Position numbers and translations under genes: made by a program. The notes beneath the pieces are model-generated. The model ran no database searches. It had not been told where the DNA came from and worked only from the letters and a program-made list of their open reading frames with translations. A DNA stretch of 64,000 bases, taken from contig NZ_JAFCLP010000002.1 in assembly GCF_018129405.1 (NCBI RefSeq), positions 310,001-374,000 of the forward strand. Direction: 5' to 3'. The stretch comes from Bradyrhizobium iriomotense. Its GTDB lineage: Bacteria > Pseudomonadota > Alphaproteobacteria > Rhizobiales > Xanthobacteraceae. Positions 9,995-19,774 of the stretch are shown here, one piece after another; position 1 is the stretch's first letter; each line of letters opens with the position of its first letter.

Positions 9995-10095
9995 GTCATT
10001 CCGGGGCGATGCGCAGCATCGAACTCTGGTGCGCAATTGCGCACCTGAGAATCTCGAGATTCCGGGTTCGGCTCTTCGAGCCGCCCCGGAATGAC
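9995..10095. repeat. 101-bp multi-palindrome intergenic element
   Basis: The element is bounded by a perfect 12-bp terminal inverted repeat, GTCATTCCGGGG and CCCCGGAATGAC. Inside are three further palindromes: GGTGCGCAA/TTGCGCACC (10028-10045, perfect 18 bp), GAATCTC/GAGATTC (10049-10062, perfect 14 bp) and GGCTC-TTC-GAGCC (10070-10082). It lies between the FMN reductase and ftsB genes. The end sequence recurs in Bradyrhizobium intergenic regions to my recollection. It looks like a REP/MITE-type element that could form several cruciform or RNA hairpins. Confidence 0.75.
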
Positions 10096-10120
10096 AAACC
10101 TATCGGCTGGCCGTTCAGCC

Positions 10121-10672
10121 TCACCCGTGATGCTTCGCCACGTGCGCAGCGAAGGCATCGATGTAGGCCTGAAGCACACCCTTCAGCGAGTCCTTGGTGA
10201 GGTTGCCTTCCGCATCGAAGGCATCGCCGACGGCGTTCAGGTAGGTCTCGGGCTGCTGCATGATCGGACCGGCGATGCCGGGCAGGATGTTCTGCAGCGT
10301 CTTGGCCGCGCTGACGCCACCGAGCGGTCCCGGCGAGTTCGAGATGATGCCGACCGGCTTGCCATTGAACGAGCTCTTGCCATAGGGCCGCGAGGCGACG
10401 TCGATGGCGTTCTTCAGGGCGCCCGGAATGGCGCGGTTGTATTCGGGGGTGATGAAGATGACGCCGTCGGACTTCTGGAGCTTGTCGCGGAAGGTCAGCC
10501 AGTCCGCGGGCGGCGCGGCCTCGAGGTCCTGATTGAAGAAGGAGATGCCCGCCGGCGTGATGACCTCGAGCTTGAGCGAGGCCGGCGCGAGCTTGGCGAG
10601 CGCATTGGCAAGCTTCAGCGAAAAGCTGTCTTTGCGCAGGCTGCCGGCGATGACGACGATATTGTAGGCCAT
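10121..10672 (-). CDS. NAD(P)H-dependent FMN reductase (ChrR/azoreductase-like)
   Basis: The 183-residue flavodoxin-fold protein has the N-terminal FMN phosphate-binding loop GSLRKDSFS (about residues 10-18) and the conserved PEYNRAIPGALKNAIDVAS segment (about 85-103) that marks the NADPH-dependent FMN reductase family (SsuE/ChrR/YieF-like). Such enzymes reduce quinones, azo dyes or metal ions such as chromate using NAD(P)H; the physiological substrate is not evident. AAGGACACCCC before the ATG at 10672 provides the ribosome-binding site. It is flanked by two palindromic repeats, so it is probably transcribed alone. Confidence 0.88.
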   Translation of the reverse strand: MAYNIVVIAGSLRKDSFSLKLANALAKLAPASLKLEVITPAGISFFNQDLEAAPPADWLTFRDKLQKSDGVIFITPEYNRAIPGALKNAIDVASRPYGKSSFNGKPVGIISNSPGPLGGVSAAKTLQNILPGIAGPIMQQPETYLNAVGDAFDAEGNLTKDSLKGVLQAYIDAFAAHVAKHHG

Positions 10673-10806
10673 GGGGTGTCCTTGAAACCTTGAGGGGAAG
10701 TGCCGTGCGGCACTTAAGCGATCCGGATCGATGGATGCAAGTGCATGAACCGGTCCGATTTGGAAACGCTGCGTTTCGCGAAAGCAGACGTTGAGGCCCT
10801 GCTACC

Positions 10807-10891
10807 GTAGCCCGGATGGAGCGAAGCGTAATCCGGGGCACATGTAGCTTGCGGCACGATCCCGGATTACGCTGCGCTTCATCCGGGCTAC
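10807..10891. repeat. Inverted-repeat intergenic element (REP/MITE-like)
   Basis: The left arm GTAGCCCGGATGGAGCGAAG (continuing CGTAATCCGGG) is mirrored on the right by CCCGGATTACGC, one short variable stretch, then CTTCATCCGGGCTAC, around a loop of about 20 bases. Arms of about 31 bp with few mismatches make a long hairpin. This GTAGCCCGGAT...ATCCGGGCTAC sequence is one of the commonest intergenic repeats in Bradyrhizobium-type genomes (recalled, not searched). It lies between the metallo-hydrolase and FMN reductase genes. Confidence 0.8.
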
Positions 10892-10952
10892 GATCAAAAC
10901 AATCAGGCCGCCAAGCGGCGGCCCGATCTTTCGCGCAAATCTCGAACCCGGA

Positions 10953-11951
10953 TCAGATCGTCGGATTCCAGGCCGACGGGATCAGGCGATATTTGGCCCC
11001 GTCCTTCTCGACATGGCCGACCGAGGGGAAGGTGAAGTGGAAGCCGATCACGGTGGCCTTCTCCGCCGCCGCCATGTCGTAGAACTTGTGGCGCGTCGCC
11101 TGCGCCAACACGGCGTCGGTGTCGAACATCACGTGCCAGTCCGGATTGCGCAGGAAGAATTCCGGGATGTTGGTGACGTCGGACTGGATCAGCACCTTCG
11201 CATCGCCCGAGGCGACCGCGAACGAGGTGTGGCCGGGCGTATGGCCCGGCGTCGCGATCGAGGTGATGCCGGGCGCGACCTCCTTGCCCCACTCGTACTT
11301 GGTGACCTTGGACTCGAGCCCGGCGAAGGTCTTCTTCACGTTGGCGAAGTAGTTCTTCATCATCGGATTGGACTCGGCCTTGGCGACGTTGTCCTCGCTG
11401 GTCCAGAACTCCCAGTCCTTGCCCGGCACCATGATCTCGGCGTTCGGGAACGCGAGCGCGCCGTCGGCGAGACGGATGCCGTTGGTGTGGTCGGGATGCA
11501 GATGCGACAGCAGCACGACGTCGATGCTCTTCGGGTCGACGCCGGCGGCGGCAAGGTTTTGAAGCGTGCGGCCGACGGCCCCCTTGCTCGGCTCGAGATT
11601 GGCGACGCCGTTGCCGGTATCGATCAGCACGAGCTTGGAGCCGGTGTTGATGAGTTGCGGATTGAACGGCACCGTGACCATGCCCTTGGGCATGTAAGCG
11701 GCTTCGCCGGCGGCCGCGGCTTCTTCCTTCGGCGCATTGACGACGAACTTGTCGGGCATCGGGAAGGTGCGCGCGCCGTCGTTGATCGAGGTGCACTCGT
11801 AGCTGCCGACCTTGTAGCGATAGAAGCCCGGCACCTGCGTCCCGGCCGGCGGCACTGAGGCATTGGCAATGGTCGGGCGAAGTCCGGTGGCGGCAGCCGC
11901 ACCGACGGCGGCGACGCCTGCGAGCAGGTGACGACGATTGAGATCGGTCAT
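10953..11951 (-). CDS. Tat-exported MBL-fold metallo-hydrolase
   Basis: The 332-residue protein starts with a twin-arginine-like signal (NRRHLLAGVAAVGAAA, residues 5-20), so it is likely folded in the cytoplasm and exported. The metallo-beta-lactamase zinc motif is SHLHPDHTNG (HxHxDH), followed by the downstream histidine in TPGHTPGHTSF and the bridging Asp in QSDVTN. The group includes lactonases and general hydrolases of unknown substrate; enzymatic activity is likely but the substrate is unknown. AAGGGGACTTCATTCC precedes the ATG. It stands 106 bases downstream of the AraC regulator gene on the same strand and may be controlled by it. Confidence 0.85.
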   Translation of the reverse strand: MTDLNRRHLLAGVAAVGAAAATGLRPTIANASVPPAGTQVPGFYRYKVGSYECTSINDGARTFPMPDKFVVNAPKEEAAAAGEAAYMPKGMVTVPFNPQLINTGSKLVLIDTGNGVANLEPSKGAVGRTLQNLAAAGVDPKSIDVVLLSHLHPDHTNGIRLADGALAFPNAEIMVPGKDWEFWTSEDNVAKAESNPMMKNYFANVKKTFAGLESKVTKYEWGKEVAPGITSIATPGHTPGHTSFAVASGDAKVLIQSDVTNIPEFFLRNPDWHVMFDTDAVLAQATRHKFYDMAAAEKATVIGFHFTFPSVGHVEKDGAKYRLIPSAWNPTI

Positions 11952-12057
11952 GGAATGAAGTCCCCTTCTGAGCGCCTTGCGGTTTTTCCGCTTTCAACGG
12001 CGGCGGGAATAATCCCCCGCTTCGCTCAGAAGGCAAGACGTGATGCGCCGTCGCGCA

Positions 12058-13089
12058 TCACGATAATTTATTTGGGGCGTTGGGGAATTTTTCGCCCATG
12101 GCCTGTCCGCGCCAGTATCGCTTTGGTGAATGGCCGTAGACTCGCTTGAAGGCGTGTCCGAAGGCGCTCTCCGACGAGTATCCGAGCTGCGCGGCCGTTG
12201 CCGAAACGGTGGCTCCACGTCGAAGCAGATCGCGTGCAAGTCGCATTCGCCATCGAAGCAGGTAGTCGAGCGGCGCCAGCCCCACCAGCGACTTGAACCG
12301 CTTCGAAAACGCGGATCGCGACATGGCGATCGCTTCGGACAATGCTTCCAGGGTCCAGGGGTGAGCGGCGTCTTCGTGCATCAGCCTGATGGCCTTGCCA
12401 ATCCTGGCATCGACCAGCGCGTTGATCCATCCCAAACCCTCGCCGGCACTCTGATCCAGCGCCGCGCGGAGCACCTGGACGAGTAGGACGTCGGCAAGCC
12501 TGTCGGTGAGTACGGCCGCTCCGATTCCCGTCCCCCTGATTTCAAGGTCGAGAATCTCGAGCGTGGAATGAATGACGGGTGCCGACGGACTGCGCGACGG
12601 TATGAGCAGAAAGCGAGGGAGCGCATCGAGCAGCAATCCGGCGTCCGACGCTTCGAAGCCGAAACTGCCCGCAAGCAGAACGGTATCGCGGCCCGCGTGA
12701 CGCGCGACATCCGACCGCGTCCAATCGAACGCCGCCATACCGTCTTCGGGAGCAAGGCGTTGGTCGTTGGCCAGAACATAGGCTGGTGCATTGGCCAGAA
12801 GAAAGCAGTCGCCGGTGACAAGCCGATGATGGGCTTCGTCGCCGAAATCGATCCAGCAATCACCCCGGATGACCGCGCCGAACTTGAGGGCGGGTTTGGC
12901 CGGGAACCGATACGACCAATTGCCGCCCGCCTCGAACCTCGTGCAACGCGCAGCGCGAACGTTCAGGAGCGAGAAGACCTGAGACAACGGGTCCGAGGTC
13001 TTGTGCCTATCCGAGGGTTTGTCCAAGGCTTGTTTGTCCAAGGCTTGATCCGATCTCGACGATTTTCGAGCACTTCGAGCATAGATCAT
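12058..13089 (-). CDS. AraC-family transcriptional regulator (cupin_6 type sensor)
   Basis: The protein (343 residues from the start used here) has an N-terminal cupin-like ligand domain (starting around DPLSQVFSLLNVR, with GCxIDFG-type and TGDCFLLANAPAY strands) and a C-terminal double HTH (MSRSAFSKRFKSLVG and SATAAQLGYSSESAFGHAFKR, with the AraC signature ending in HSPKRYW). The start is uncertain: in-frame ATGs lie at 13137, 13113 and 13089, the last with GAGG directly before it. The first would leave only two bases to the divergent SDR start. The N-terminal extension contains a tandem duplication of five codons (QALDK twice). Divergent placement suggests it controls the SDR gene and perhaps the metallo-hydrolase downstream. 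Confidence 0.8.
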   Translation of the reverse strand: MIYARSARKSSRSDQALDKQALDKPSDRHKTSDPLSQVFSLLNVRAARCTRFEAGGNWSYRFPAKPALKFGAVIRGDCWIDFGDEAHHRLVTGDCFLLANAPAYVLANDQRLAPEDGMAAFDWTRSDVARHAGRDTVLLAGSFGFEASDAGLLLDALPRFLLIPSRSPSAPVIHSTLEILDLEIRGTGIGAAVLTDRLADVLLVQVLRAALDQSAGEGLGWINALVDARIGKAIRLMHEDAAHPWTLEALSEAIAMSRSAFSKRFKSLVGLAPLDYLLRWRMRLARDLLRRGATVSATAAQLGYSSESAFGHAFKRVYGHSPKRYWRGQAMGEKFPNAPNKLS

Positions 13090-13139
13090 CCTCGATTCCG
13101 ATGCGAAGTTCATCTCGCAACGAATTGGGTGGAACATCT

Positions 13140-13877
13140 ATGACGGGCATCGCAGGCAAGGTCATCGCCATCACGGGCGCCAGCAGCGGAATTGGCGAAG
13201 CCGCCGCCCGGCATCTCGCAGAGCGTGGCGCCATCGTGATCCTCGGCGCACGGCGCCCCGACCGGCTGCAGATGCTGGCCGCGAGTATCGCCTCAAAGGG
13301 CGGAACGGCGTCGTATCTCGTCACCGATGTCAGGCAACGCGAGGATGTCGCCAGGCTCGTCGGACTTGCCACGGACCGATACGGGAAGCTGGACGTCCTG
13401 ATCAACAATGCGGGGATCGCCCCGATTTCGCGCCTGGACGATCTGAGGGTCGACGACTGGGACGACATGATCGACGTGAACGTGAAGGGCGTACTCTACG
13501 GGATCGCCGCGGCCCTGCCCGTCTTCCGTCGTCAGGGCTTCGGCCATTTCGTCAACACCCTGTCGACCGCCGGCATCAAGATCATTCCGACAATGGCCGT
13601 CTATGCGGGGTCGAAGAATGCCGTCAGGGCGATTTCCGAAGGACTTCGTCAGGAGATCGGCCCGTCCCTTCGCGTGACGACCATCTCACCCGGTTATGTC
13701 GACACCGAACTGCCGTCTTCCATGACGGATTCGGCGTTACGGGAGCAAGGACAGGCAAGCATGAAGGCGATGGCCATTCCGGCGAGCGCTATCGCGGAGG
13801 CGATGGCCTTCGCGATAGCGCAGCCGGATAGCGTGGACGTCGGCGAGATCGTTATTCGCCCCACGGCTCAGGCATAA
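13140..13877 (+). CDS. Short-chain dehydrogenase/reductase
   Basis: The 245-residue classical SDR has the cofactor motif TGASSGIGEAAA (residues 11-22), NNAGIAPI, and the catalytic Tyr/Lys in YAGSKNAV with an upstream Ser (LSTAG). Asp/Arg character after beta-2 (GARRPDRL) suggests an NADP(H) preference. The protein resembles bacterial oxidoreductases of unknown substrate often seen with AraC regulators. The ATG at 13140 is preferred over an upstream in-frame ATG at 13101 because it gives the canonical MTGIAGKVIAITG start; the ribosome-binding site is weak (GGGTGGAAC). It is divergent from the AraC gene. Confidence 0.88.
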   Translation: MTGIAGKVIAITGASSGIGEAAARHLAERGAIVILGARRPDRLQMLAASIASKGGTASYLVTDVRQREDVARLVGLATDRYGKLDVLINNAGIAPISRLDDLRVDDWDDMIDVNVKGVLYGIAAALPVFRRQGFGHFVNTLSTAGIKIIPTMAVYAGSKNAVRAISEGLRQEIGPSLRVTTISPGYVDTELPSSMTDSALREQGQASMKAMAIPASAIAEAMAFAIAQPDSVDVGEIVIRPTAQA

Positions 13878-13906
13878 ATTCGATCAGGCCTGGATGCCGC
13901 AGAGCG

Positions 13907-15043
13907 TCACGACTTATTCGGGTCGATGAGGAATTTCTCGCCGGTGGCGCGTTTGGCGTACGCCGCGATGTTGGCGGGATCGAGAGCCTCCTGAAGCGAC
14001 ACCACCTTGGTGTAGTGGCTGGCGAAGGTGGTCTTCAGTTCGTTCACGACGCGCTGGCGCAGCCGCCCGATATCGGCCGGACCGATCTTCTGGAGGAACG
14101 GCGTCAGCAGCCATCCGCCGACGCCCCAGGCCATGCCGAAGCCGCGCGGCAGCTCGATCGGACGGACATCGAGCGCGCCGTAGACATAGACCTGCTTGTG
14201 CACGCTGGAGCCGTAGCGGCTGTATTCCTTGGCGGTCTTGTTGATCGCGATTTCCATGCAATTGAGGATGTCGCCGGCAAGCTTGCCGCCGCCGATGGCG
14301 TCGAAGGCGATGGTGGCGCCGGTCTCGACCAGCGCGGCCGTGAGATCGTCGAGAAAGCTCGGCACGCTGGAATCGACGACGTATTTGGCGCCGATCTTCT
14401 TCAGGATCTCCGCCTGCTCCTTGCTGCGCACGATGTTGACGAGCGGGATGCCGTCGGCGATGCAGATCTTGTTCAGCATCTGGCCGAGATTGGACGCGGC
14501 CGCGGTGTGTACCAGCGCCTTGTGGCCCTCACGCCGCATGGTCTCGGTCATGCCGAGCGCAGTGAGCGGATTGACGAACCAGGACGCGCCCTCCGCCGCC
14601 GTAGTGCCCTCGGGCAAGGGCTGGCAGTCCCTCGCCTTCAGGGTCCGGTATTGCGCGTACATGGCACCGCCGATCATCGCGACCGTCTTGCCCATCAGCG
14701 CCTTCGCAGCGTCCGACGAGCCGGTCTTGATGACGACGCCGGCACCTTCATTGCCGACCGGCAGGGACTGGTCGAGGCGCGCTCCCATCGCGCGCATCGC
14801 GCCTTGCGGGACAGTTGCCGTGATGACGGGCGCCTGCTTCGTGCCCGAGGCCTTGGCCGTGCTCATGTCGGCGGCGCCGACGAGCAGGCCGAGGTCGGAC
14901 GGGTTGATCGGCGTCGCCTCGACGCGGACGACGACCTCGTCGTCCGCGGGCTCGGGGGTCGGCACGTCGACCAGCGAGATTTCCAGCTCACCGCTCGCCT
15001 TGATCAGCGAACGCAGTTGTAGTCCGGTCTTGCCGTCGCTCAT
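13907..15043 (-). CDS. MDR-family zinc-independent alcohol dehydrogenase / quinone oxidoreductase-like protein
   Basis: The 378-residue product has the GroES-like N-terminal domain (TPINPSDLGLLVG, GNEGAGVV near residue 95) and a Rossmann cofactor domain (HTAAASNLGQMLNKICIADG), as in NADPH:quinone reductases and crotonyl-CoA-reductase-like MDRs. The catalytic zinc Cys/His ligands of alcohol dehydrogenases are absent, so a zinc-free reductase acting on quinones or enones is likely. A strong ribosome-binding site (GGGGAGGATCGAC) precedes the ATG. It follows eno by 34 bases on the same strand, so the two may share a transcript, which is unusual for eno. Confidence 0.82.
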   Translation of the reverse strand: MSDGKTGLQLRSLIKASGELEISLVDVPTPEPADDEVVVRVEATPINPSDLGLLVGAADMSTAKASGTKQAPVITATVPQGAMRAMGARLDQSLPVGNEGAGVVIKTGSSDAAKALMGKTVAMIGGAMYAQYRTLKARDCQPLPEGTTAAEGASWFVNPLTALGMTETMRREGHKALVHTAAASNLGQMLNKICIADGIPLVNIVRSKEQAEILKKIGAKYVVDSSVPSFLDDLTAALVETGATIAFDAIGGGKLAGDILNCMEIAINKTAKEYSRYGSSVHKQVYVYGALDVRPIELPRGFGMAWGVGGWLLTPFLQKIGPADIGRLRQRVVNELKTTFASHYTKVVSLQEALDPANIAAYAKRATGEKFLIDPNKS

Positions 15044-15077
15044 GTCGATCCTCCCCTGTCCGTGTTGAAGCTCTGGC

Positions 15078-16379
<1,302 letters not shown>

Positions 16380-16535
16380 TTAGGGCTGATCGGTGCCGCG
16401 GGTCTTACACGGGCCGCAAGCAAATGTGAACGCTTGGACGCCCGGCTTCGGCTGACGCCTGAAGCACCCAGGACTAAACTTGAGAACGCCGGGTCTGCGC
16501 GTCCATCCTCAATCCCAAGAAGCCGAGGTAACGCC

Positions 16536-17513
16536 ATGAATCGCCGCCAGTTTCTTGCTTCGAGCGCCGCCGTCCTTGCCGCCCGCCCAAGTCTTGCGCA
16601 GGAGCCCCCGTTCCGGACGAAATATTTCCCGATCAGCGCCGGCATTGGCTTGCACGATCTCACGCCCGCCCCTGACGGCACGATCTGGTTCACCGCCCAG
16701 GGCAAGGGCCTGCTCGGCAGGCTCGATCCCCGGGATGGCAGTTTCAAGACGGTCAGCCTCGGCCAGGGCGCCGCCCCGCACGGCGTGACGATCGGCCCCG
16801 ACGGCGCCCCCTGGATCACCGAAGGCGGCCAGAACGCGATTGCGCGGGTTGATCCCGGCGATCTCAAGGTCACGCTGTTCCGCCTGCCGGAAAAGTTCGC
16901 CTCCGCCAATCTCAACACCGGCGTGTTCGATAAGACTGGAATCTACTGGTTCACGGGCATGTCCGGATATTACGGCCGCCTCGCGCCGAAGTCGGGCGAG
17001 ATGAACGTGTTCAGGGCACCAAAGGGCGTCGGGCCCTATGGCATCACCGTGACGCCCAAAGGCGATGTCTGGTACGCCTCGCTCGCCGGCAGCCATATCG
17101 CCAGGATCGACCTTGCGACGGGCAGCGCCCATGTCGTCGAGCCGCCGACGCCAAACCAGGGCGCGCGGCGGGTCTGGTCGGATTCGAAGAGCCGGATCTG
17201 GGTCAGCGAGTGGAACAGCGGCCACGTCTCCGTGCACGATCCCGCCGACGGATCCTGGAAGACATGGAAGCTGCCGGGCGAGCGTCCCCGCGCCTACGCG
17301 GTCTATGTCGACGACAGGGACAAGGTGTGGCTGACGGATTTTTCGGCCAATGCCATCGTGCGTTTCGATCCCGCCACTGAGAAGTTCAACGTCTTCGCCA
17401 GCGACAAGGCCAACGCCAATGTCCGCCAGCTCGACGGCCGTCCGGGCGAGTTGTGGGGCTGCGAGTCCGGCAACGACCGCATCGTCATGATCCAGACGAT
17501 CGCCTCGGGTTGA
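16536..17513 (+). CDS. Vgb-like (virginiamycin B lyase family) six-bladed propeller, exported
   Basis: The 325-residue protein begins with MNRRQFLASSAAVLAA, a Tat-like signal ending at about PSLAQ. It then shows repeated propeller strands of the type PDGTIWFTAQGKGLLGRLDP, PDGAPWITEGGQNAIARVDP and PKGDVWYASLAGSHIARIDL, about 40-45 residues apart, as in the streptogramin lyase Vgb/NHL group. True Vgb linearises streptogramin B antibiotics, but most chromosomal exported homologues have unknown substrates, so resistance should not be assumed. The ATG at 16536 is preceded by CCGAGGTAACGCC. It is divergent from eno. Confidence 0.82.
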   Translation: MNRRQFLASSAAVLAARPSLAQEPPFRTKYFPISAGIGLHDLTPAPDGTIWFTAQGKGLLGRLDPRDGSFKTVSLGQGAAPHGVTIGPDGAPWITEGGQNAIARVDPGDLKVTLFRLPEKFASANLNTGVFDKTGIYWFTGMSGYYGRLAPKSGEMNVFRAPKGVGPYGITVTPKGDVWYASLAGSHIARIDLATGSAHVVEPPTPNQGARRVWSDSKSRIWVSEWNSGHVSVHDPADGSWKTWKLPGERPRAYAVYVDDRDKVWLTDFSANAIVRFDPATEKFNVFASDKANANVRQLDGRPGELWGCESGNDRIVMIQTIASG

Positions 17514-17549
17514 CGACGGTCGCGATTGCGTCCATCCCGACATCCTCTG

Positions 17550-17634
17550 GAGCGCGATCTTGTCGCGCTCTAGCCGATTTTTGATTGAGCATGATCTTTC
17601 GGAAAACCGGTGCCCACTTTTCCGGATCATGCTC
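17550..17634. repeat. Composite intergenic palindromic element
   Basis: Two hairpins lie in tandem. The first is GAGCGCGA-TCTTG-TCGCGCTC (17550-17570). The second is bounded by GAGCATGAT and ATCATGCTC (17587-17634), with TTTCGGAAAACCGGTGCCC inside and TTTTCCGG on the far arm. The second unit is a widespread Rhizobiales intergenic sequence to my recollection. The element lies between the Vgb-like gene and queF and could also terminate transcription of the former. Confidence 0.75.
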
Positions 17635-17651
17635 CAAAGGATGTGACGACG

Positions 17652-18104
17652 ATGGCGAAAAAATCCCTCCAGCTCGGCCGCGCGGTCGAATGGCCGCACA
17701 CACCGGAAGAAGCCCAGCTCGACCGCGTACCCAACCCGCAAAAGGGCACGGATTATCTGGTGCGCTTCACGGTACCGGAATTCACCTCGCTCTGCCCAGT
17801 CACGGGCCAGCCGGATTTCGCACATCTGATGATCGACTACGCGCCCGGCCAATGGCTGCTGGAGTCGAAGTCGCTGAAACTCTACATCGCGAGCTTCCGC
17901 AATCACGGCGCCTTCCACGAGGATTGCACTGTCATGATCGGCAAGCGCATCGCATCCGAGATCAAGCCGAAATGGCTGCGCATCGGCGGCTACTGGTATC
18001 CGCGCGGCGGCATACCGATCGACGTGTTCTGGCAGACCGGCCGTGTGCCGAAGGGCCTCTGGGTGCCCGAGCAAGGCGTCGCGCCCTATCGCGGGCGCGG
18101 TTAG
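17652..18104 (+). CDS. queF: NADPH-dependent 7-cyano-7-deazaguanine (preQ0) reductase
   Basis: QueF reduces the nitrile of preQ0 to the amine preQ1 in queuosine biosynthesis. The 150-residue protein is the short unimodular type. The catalytic cysteine (Cys48) is in [13 protein letters not shown] with the conserved Asp55, and the QueF motif is ESKSLKLY (about residues 76-83). [11 protein letters not shown] carries the substrate-binding His-Glu. The ATG at 17652 gives the expected MAKKSLQLG start; an upstream in-frame ATG at 17610 lies inside the repeat element. No preQ1 riboswitch or other que genes were seen nearby. Confidence 0.93.
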   Translation: MAKKSLQLGRAVEWPHTPEEAQLDRVPNPQKGTDYLVRFTVPEFTSLCPVTGQPDFAHLMIDYAPGQWLLESKSLKLYIASFRNHGAFHEDCTVMIGKRIASEIKPKWLRIGGYWYPRGGIPIDVFWQTGRVPKGLWVPEQGVAPYRGRG

Positions 18105-18120
18105 CAGGAGAAGAACAACA

Positions 18121-18918
18121 ATGAAATCGATGTCAGCAACATTCCGCAACATTGCCTTGGCTCTTCTGGGCGTCCTGTGGCTCACCGGCGCATCCGATGC
18201 TGCCGAGGTCCGGGTGATGATCTCGGGCGGATTGACGGCTGCCTACAAGGCGCTCGTGCCGGAATTCGAGAAAGCCACCGGCAACAAGGTGCTGACGGAA
18301 TATGGGCCGTCGATGGGGACCACCACCAACGCGATTCCCGTGCGGCTCGAGCGCGGCGAGCCGGCCGACGTCCTGATCATGGTTGGCTATGCCCTCAACG
18401 ACCTCGCGAGCAAGGGCAAGGTCGTTGCCGGCAGCCAGTTCGATCTCACCAAATCGCCGATCGGGATCGCCGTGAAATCGGGCGCGCCGAAGCCGGACAT
18501 CAGCTCGGTCGACGCGGTCAAGCGCGCGCTGCTGGCGGCGAAGACGATCGCCTATTCCGACAGCGCCAGCGGCGTCTACGTCTCGACCGAGATGTTCGAC
18601 AAGCTCGGCATTGCCGAAATCATGAAGGACAAGGCGCGCAAGATTCCGGCAACGCCGGTCGGCGAGATCGTCGCGCATGGCGAGGCCGAACTCGGCTTTC
18701 AGCAGATCAGCGAATTGAAGCCCGTGAAGGGCATCGACATCGTAGGTCCCCTGCCGAACGAATTGCAGAAGATCACGATCTTCTCGGCCGGGATTGCGAC
18801 CGGTTCGAAGGAGCCCGAGGCTGGCCGGGCCCTGATCAAATTCCTCGCCTCTCCCGCCGCACGCGAAGCGATCATCGCGAGCGGGATGGAGCCGATCCCG
18901 ACTGGCGGAGCGAACTGA
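18121..18918 (+). CDS. ModA-like periplasmic substrate-binding protein
   Basis: The 265-residue protein has an N-terminal signal peptide (hydrophobic IALALLGVLWLTGASDAA, cut near residue 28) and a type II binding-protein fold of the molybdate/tungstate-binding group: ISGGLTAAYKALVPEFEKATG, then GEPADVLIM, SDSASGVYVSTEMFDKLGI and GEAELGFQQISE. The anion-binding residues at SGG resemble ModA, but no modB/modC genes follow, so the ligand and transporter partner are unknown. The ATG at 18121 follows AGGAGAAGAACAAC. It lies 16 bases downstream of queF and is probably co-transcribed with it. Confidence 0.82.
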   Translation: MKSMSATFRNIALALLGVLWLTGASDAAEVRVMISGGLTAAYKALVPEFEKATGNKVLTEYGPSMGTTTNAIPVRLERGEPADVLIMVGYALNDLASKGKVVAGSQFDLTKSPIGIAVKSGAPKPDISSVDAVKRALLAAKTIAYSDSASGVYVSTEMFDKLGIAEIMKDKARKIPATPVGEIVAHGEAELGFQQISELKPVKGIDIVGPLPNELQKITIFSAGIATGSKEPEAGRALIKFLASPAAREAIIASGMEPIPTGGAN

Positions 18919-19090
18919 GGCAAGCCAGCCCCTCGCTCGTGTCCCGGACGTGGTGCAGCGTGAGACTCTGCGCTGTAGGATGACGAATATGCGCCAAGCC
19001 TTGAGCGCATTATGCGCCATCGATGGTCCACTGCGCGCCTGGCTCACCTCCGAGTTAGTATATCTGGCCCCAATCTAGGAACGCTTAGCT

Positions 19091-19732
19091 ATGCTCACCG
19101 TCTATGGCGAAGGTCGTGGCTTCCGTGTTGTTTGGCTGCTTGAGGAATTAGGGTTGGCCTATCGGCTGCGGCCGGTCGATCTGCTGGCAGTCGAGAAGGA
19201 TCGCGATTTCCTCGCGATCAACCCCGCCGGCTTCATTCCCGCACTGCAGGACGGCGAGACGATCATGGTCGAATCGATCGCGATTCTTGAGTACCTGCTT
19301 GCCCGCCACGGCTCAGGTTCGCTTGCCGTCGCCCCGGACGATCCCGCCTTCGCGTCCTATCTGCAATTTCTTCACTTAGGCGAGGCCGGGCTCGCCGGGC
19401 CGATGAACGCTGTCATTGTCGGTCGCCAACTGGCGCCCGAAGCCGAGCGAGATGCCCGGGTTACCTGCTGGGCACTCGAGACCTTCGAGAGCCGGCTGGG
19501 GTTGGTTATCCGCCGCCTCGCGGATTGCCCCTATCTCGCCGGCGACCGATTCACTGCTGCCGATATCTCGGTGAGCTACGCCCTCCTGCTCGGCCTGCGA
19601 ACTGGCAACTACGTCCCCGGTTCTACCGAGCGGGACTATCTCGCTCGCACGATGGCACGCCTTGCCTACGCCCGAGCGATGGAAAGCTGCCAAGCCACCA
19701 AGGCTTGGGCGGCGAGATCACCGGGATTGTAG
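19091..19732 (+). CDS. Glutathione S-transferase family protein
   Basis: The 213-residue protein has an N-terminal thioredoxin-like GST domain (MLTVYGEGRGFRVVWLLEELG, NPAGFIPALQDG and the glutathione gamma-glutamyl-binding VESIAILEYL) and a helical C-terminal domain with the N-capping FTAADISVSYALL motif. It would conjugate glutathione to electrophiles or reduce peroxides; the substrate is unknown. AGGAACGCTTAGCT before the ATG serves as ribosome-binding site. It stands alone, convergent with the glutaminase gene. Confidence 0.88.
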   Translation: MLTVYGEGRGFRVVWLLEELGLAYRLRPVDLLAVEKDRDFLAINPAGFIPALQDGETIMVESIAILEYLLARHGSGSLAVAPDDPAFASYLQFLHLGEAGLAGPMNAVIVGRQLAPEAERDARVTCWALETFESRLGLVIRRLADCPYLAGDRFTAADISVSYALLLGLRTGNYVPGSTERDYLARTMARLAYARAMESCQATKAWAARSPGL

Positions 19733-19774
19733 TGCTCGAGCCGATCCTGCCCAACAAGCTTACGAGTCTACGGC

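Noticed and set aside
16536-17513. Calling the Vgb-like protein an antibiotic-resistance gene
   Set aside because: Only the propeller fold and export signal are visible; most chromosomal homologues are not shown to inactivate streptogramins.
17514-17651. preQ1 riboswitch before queF
   Set aside because: The gap is filled by the two-hairpin repeat element; no preQ1 aptamer-like pattern was seen.
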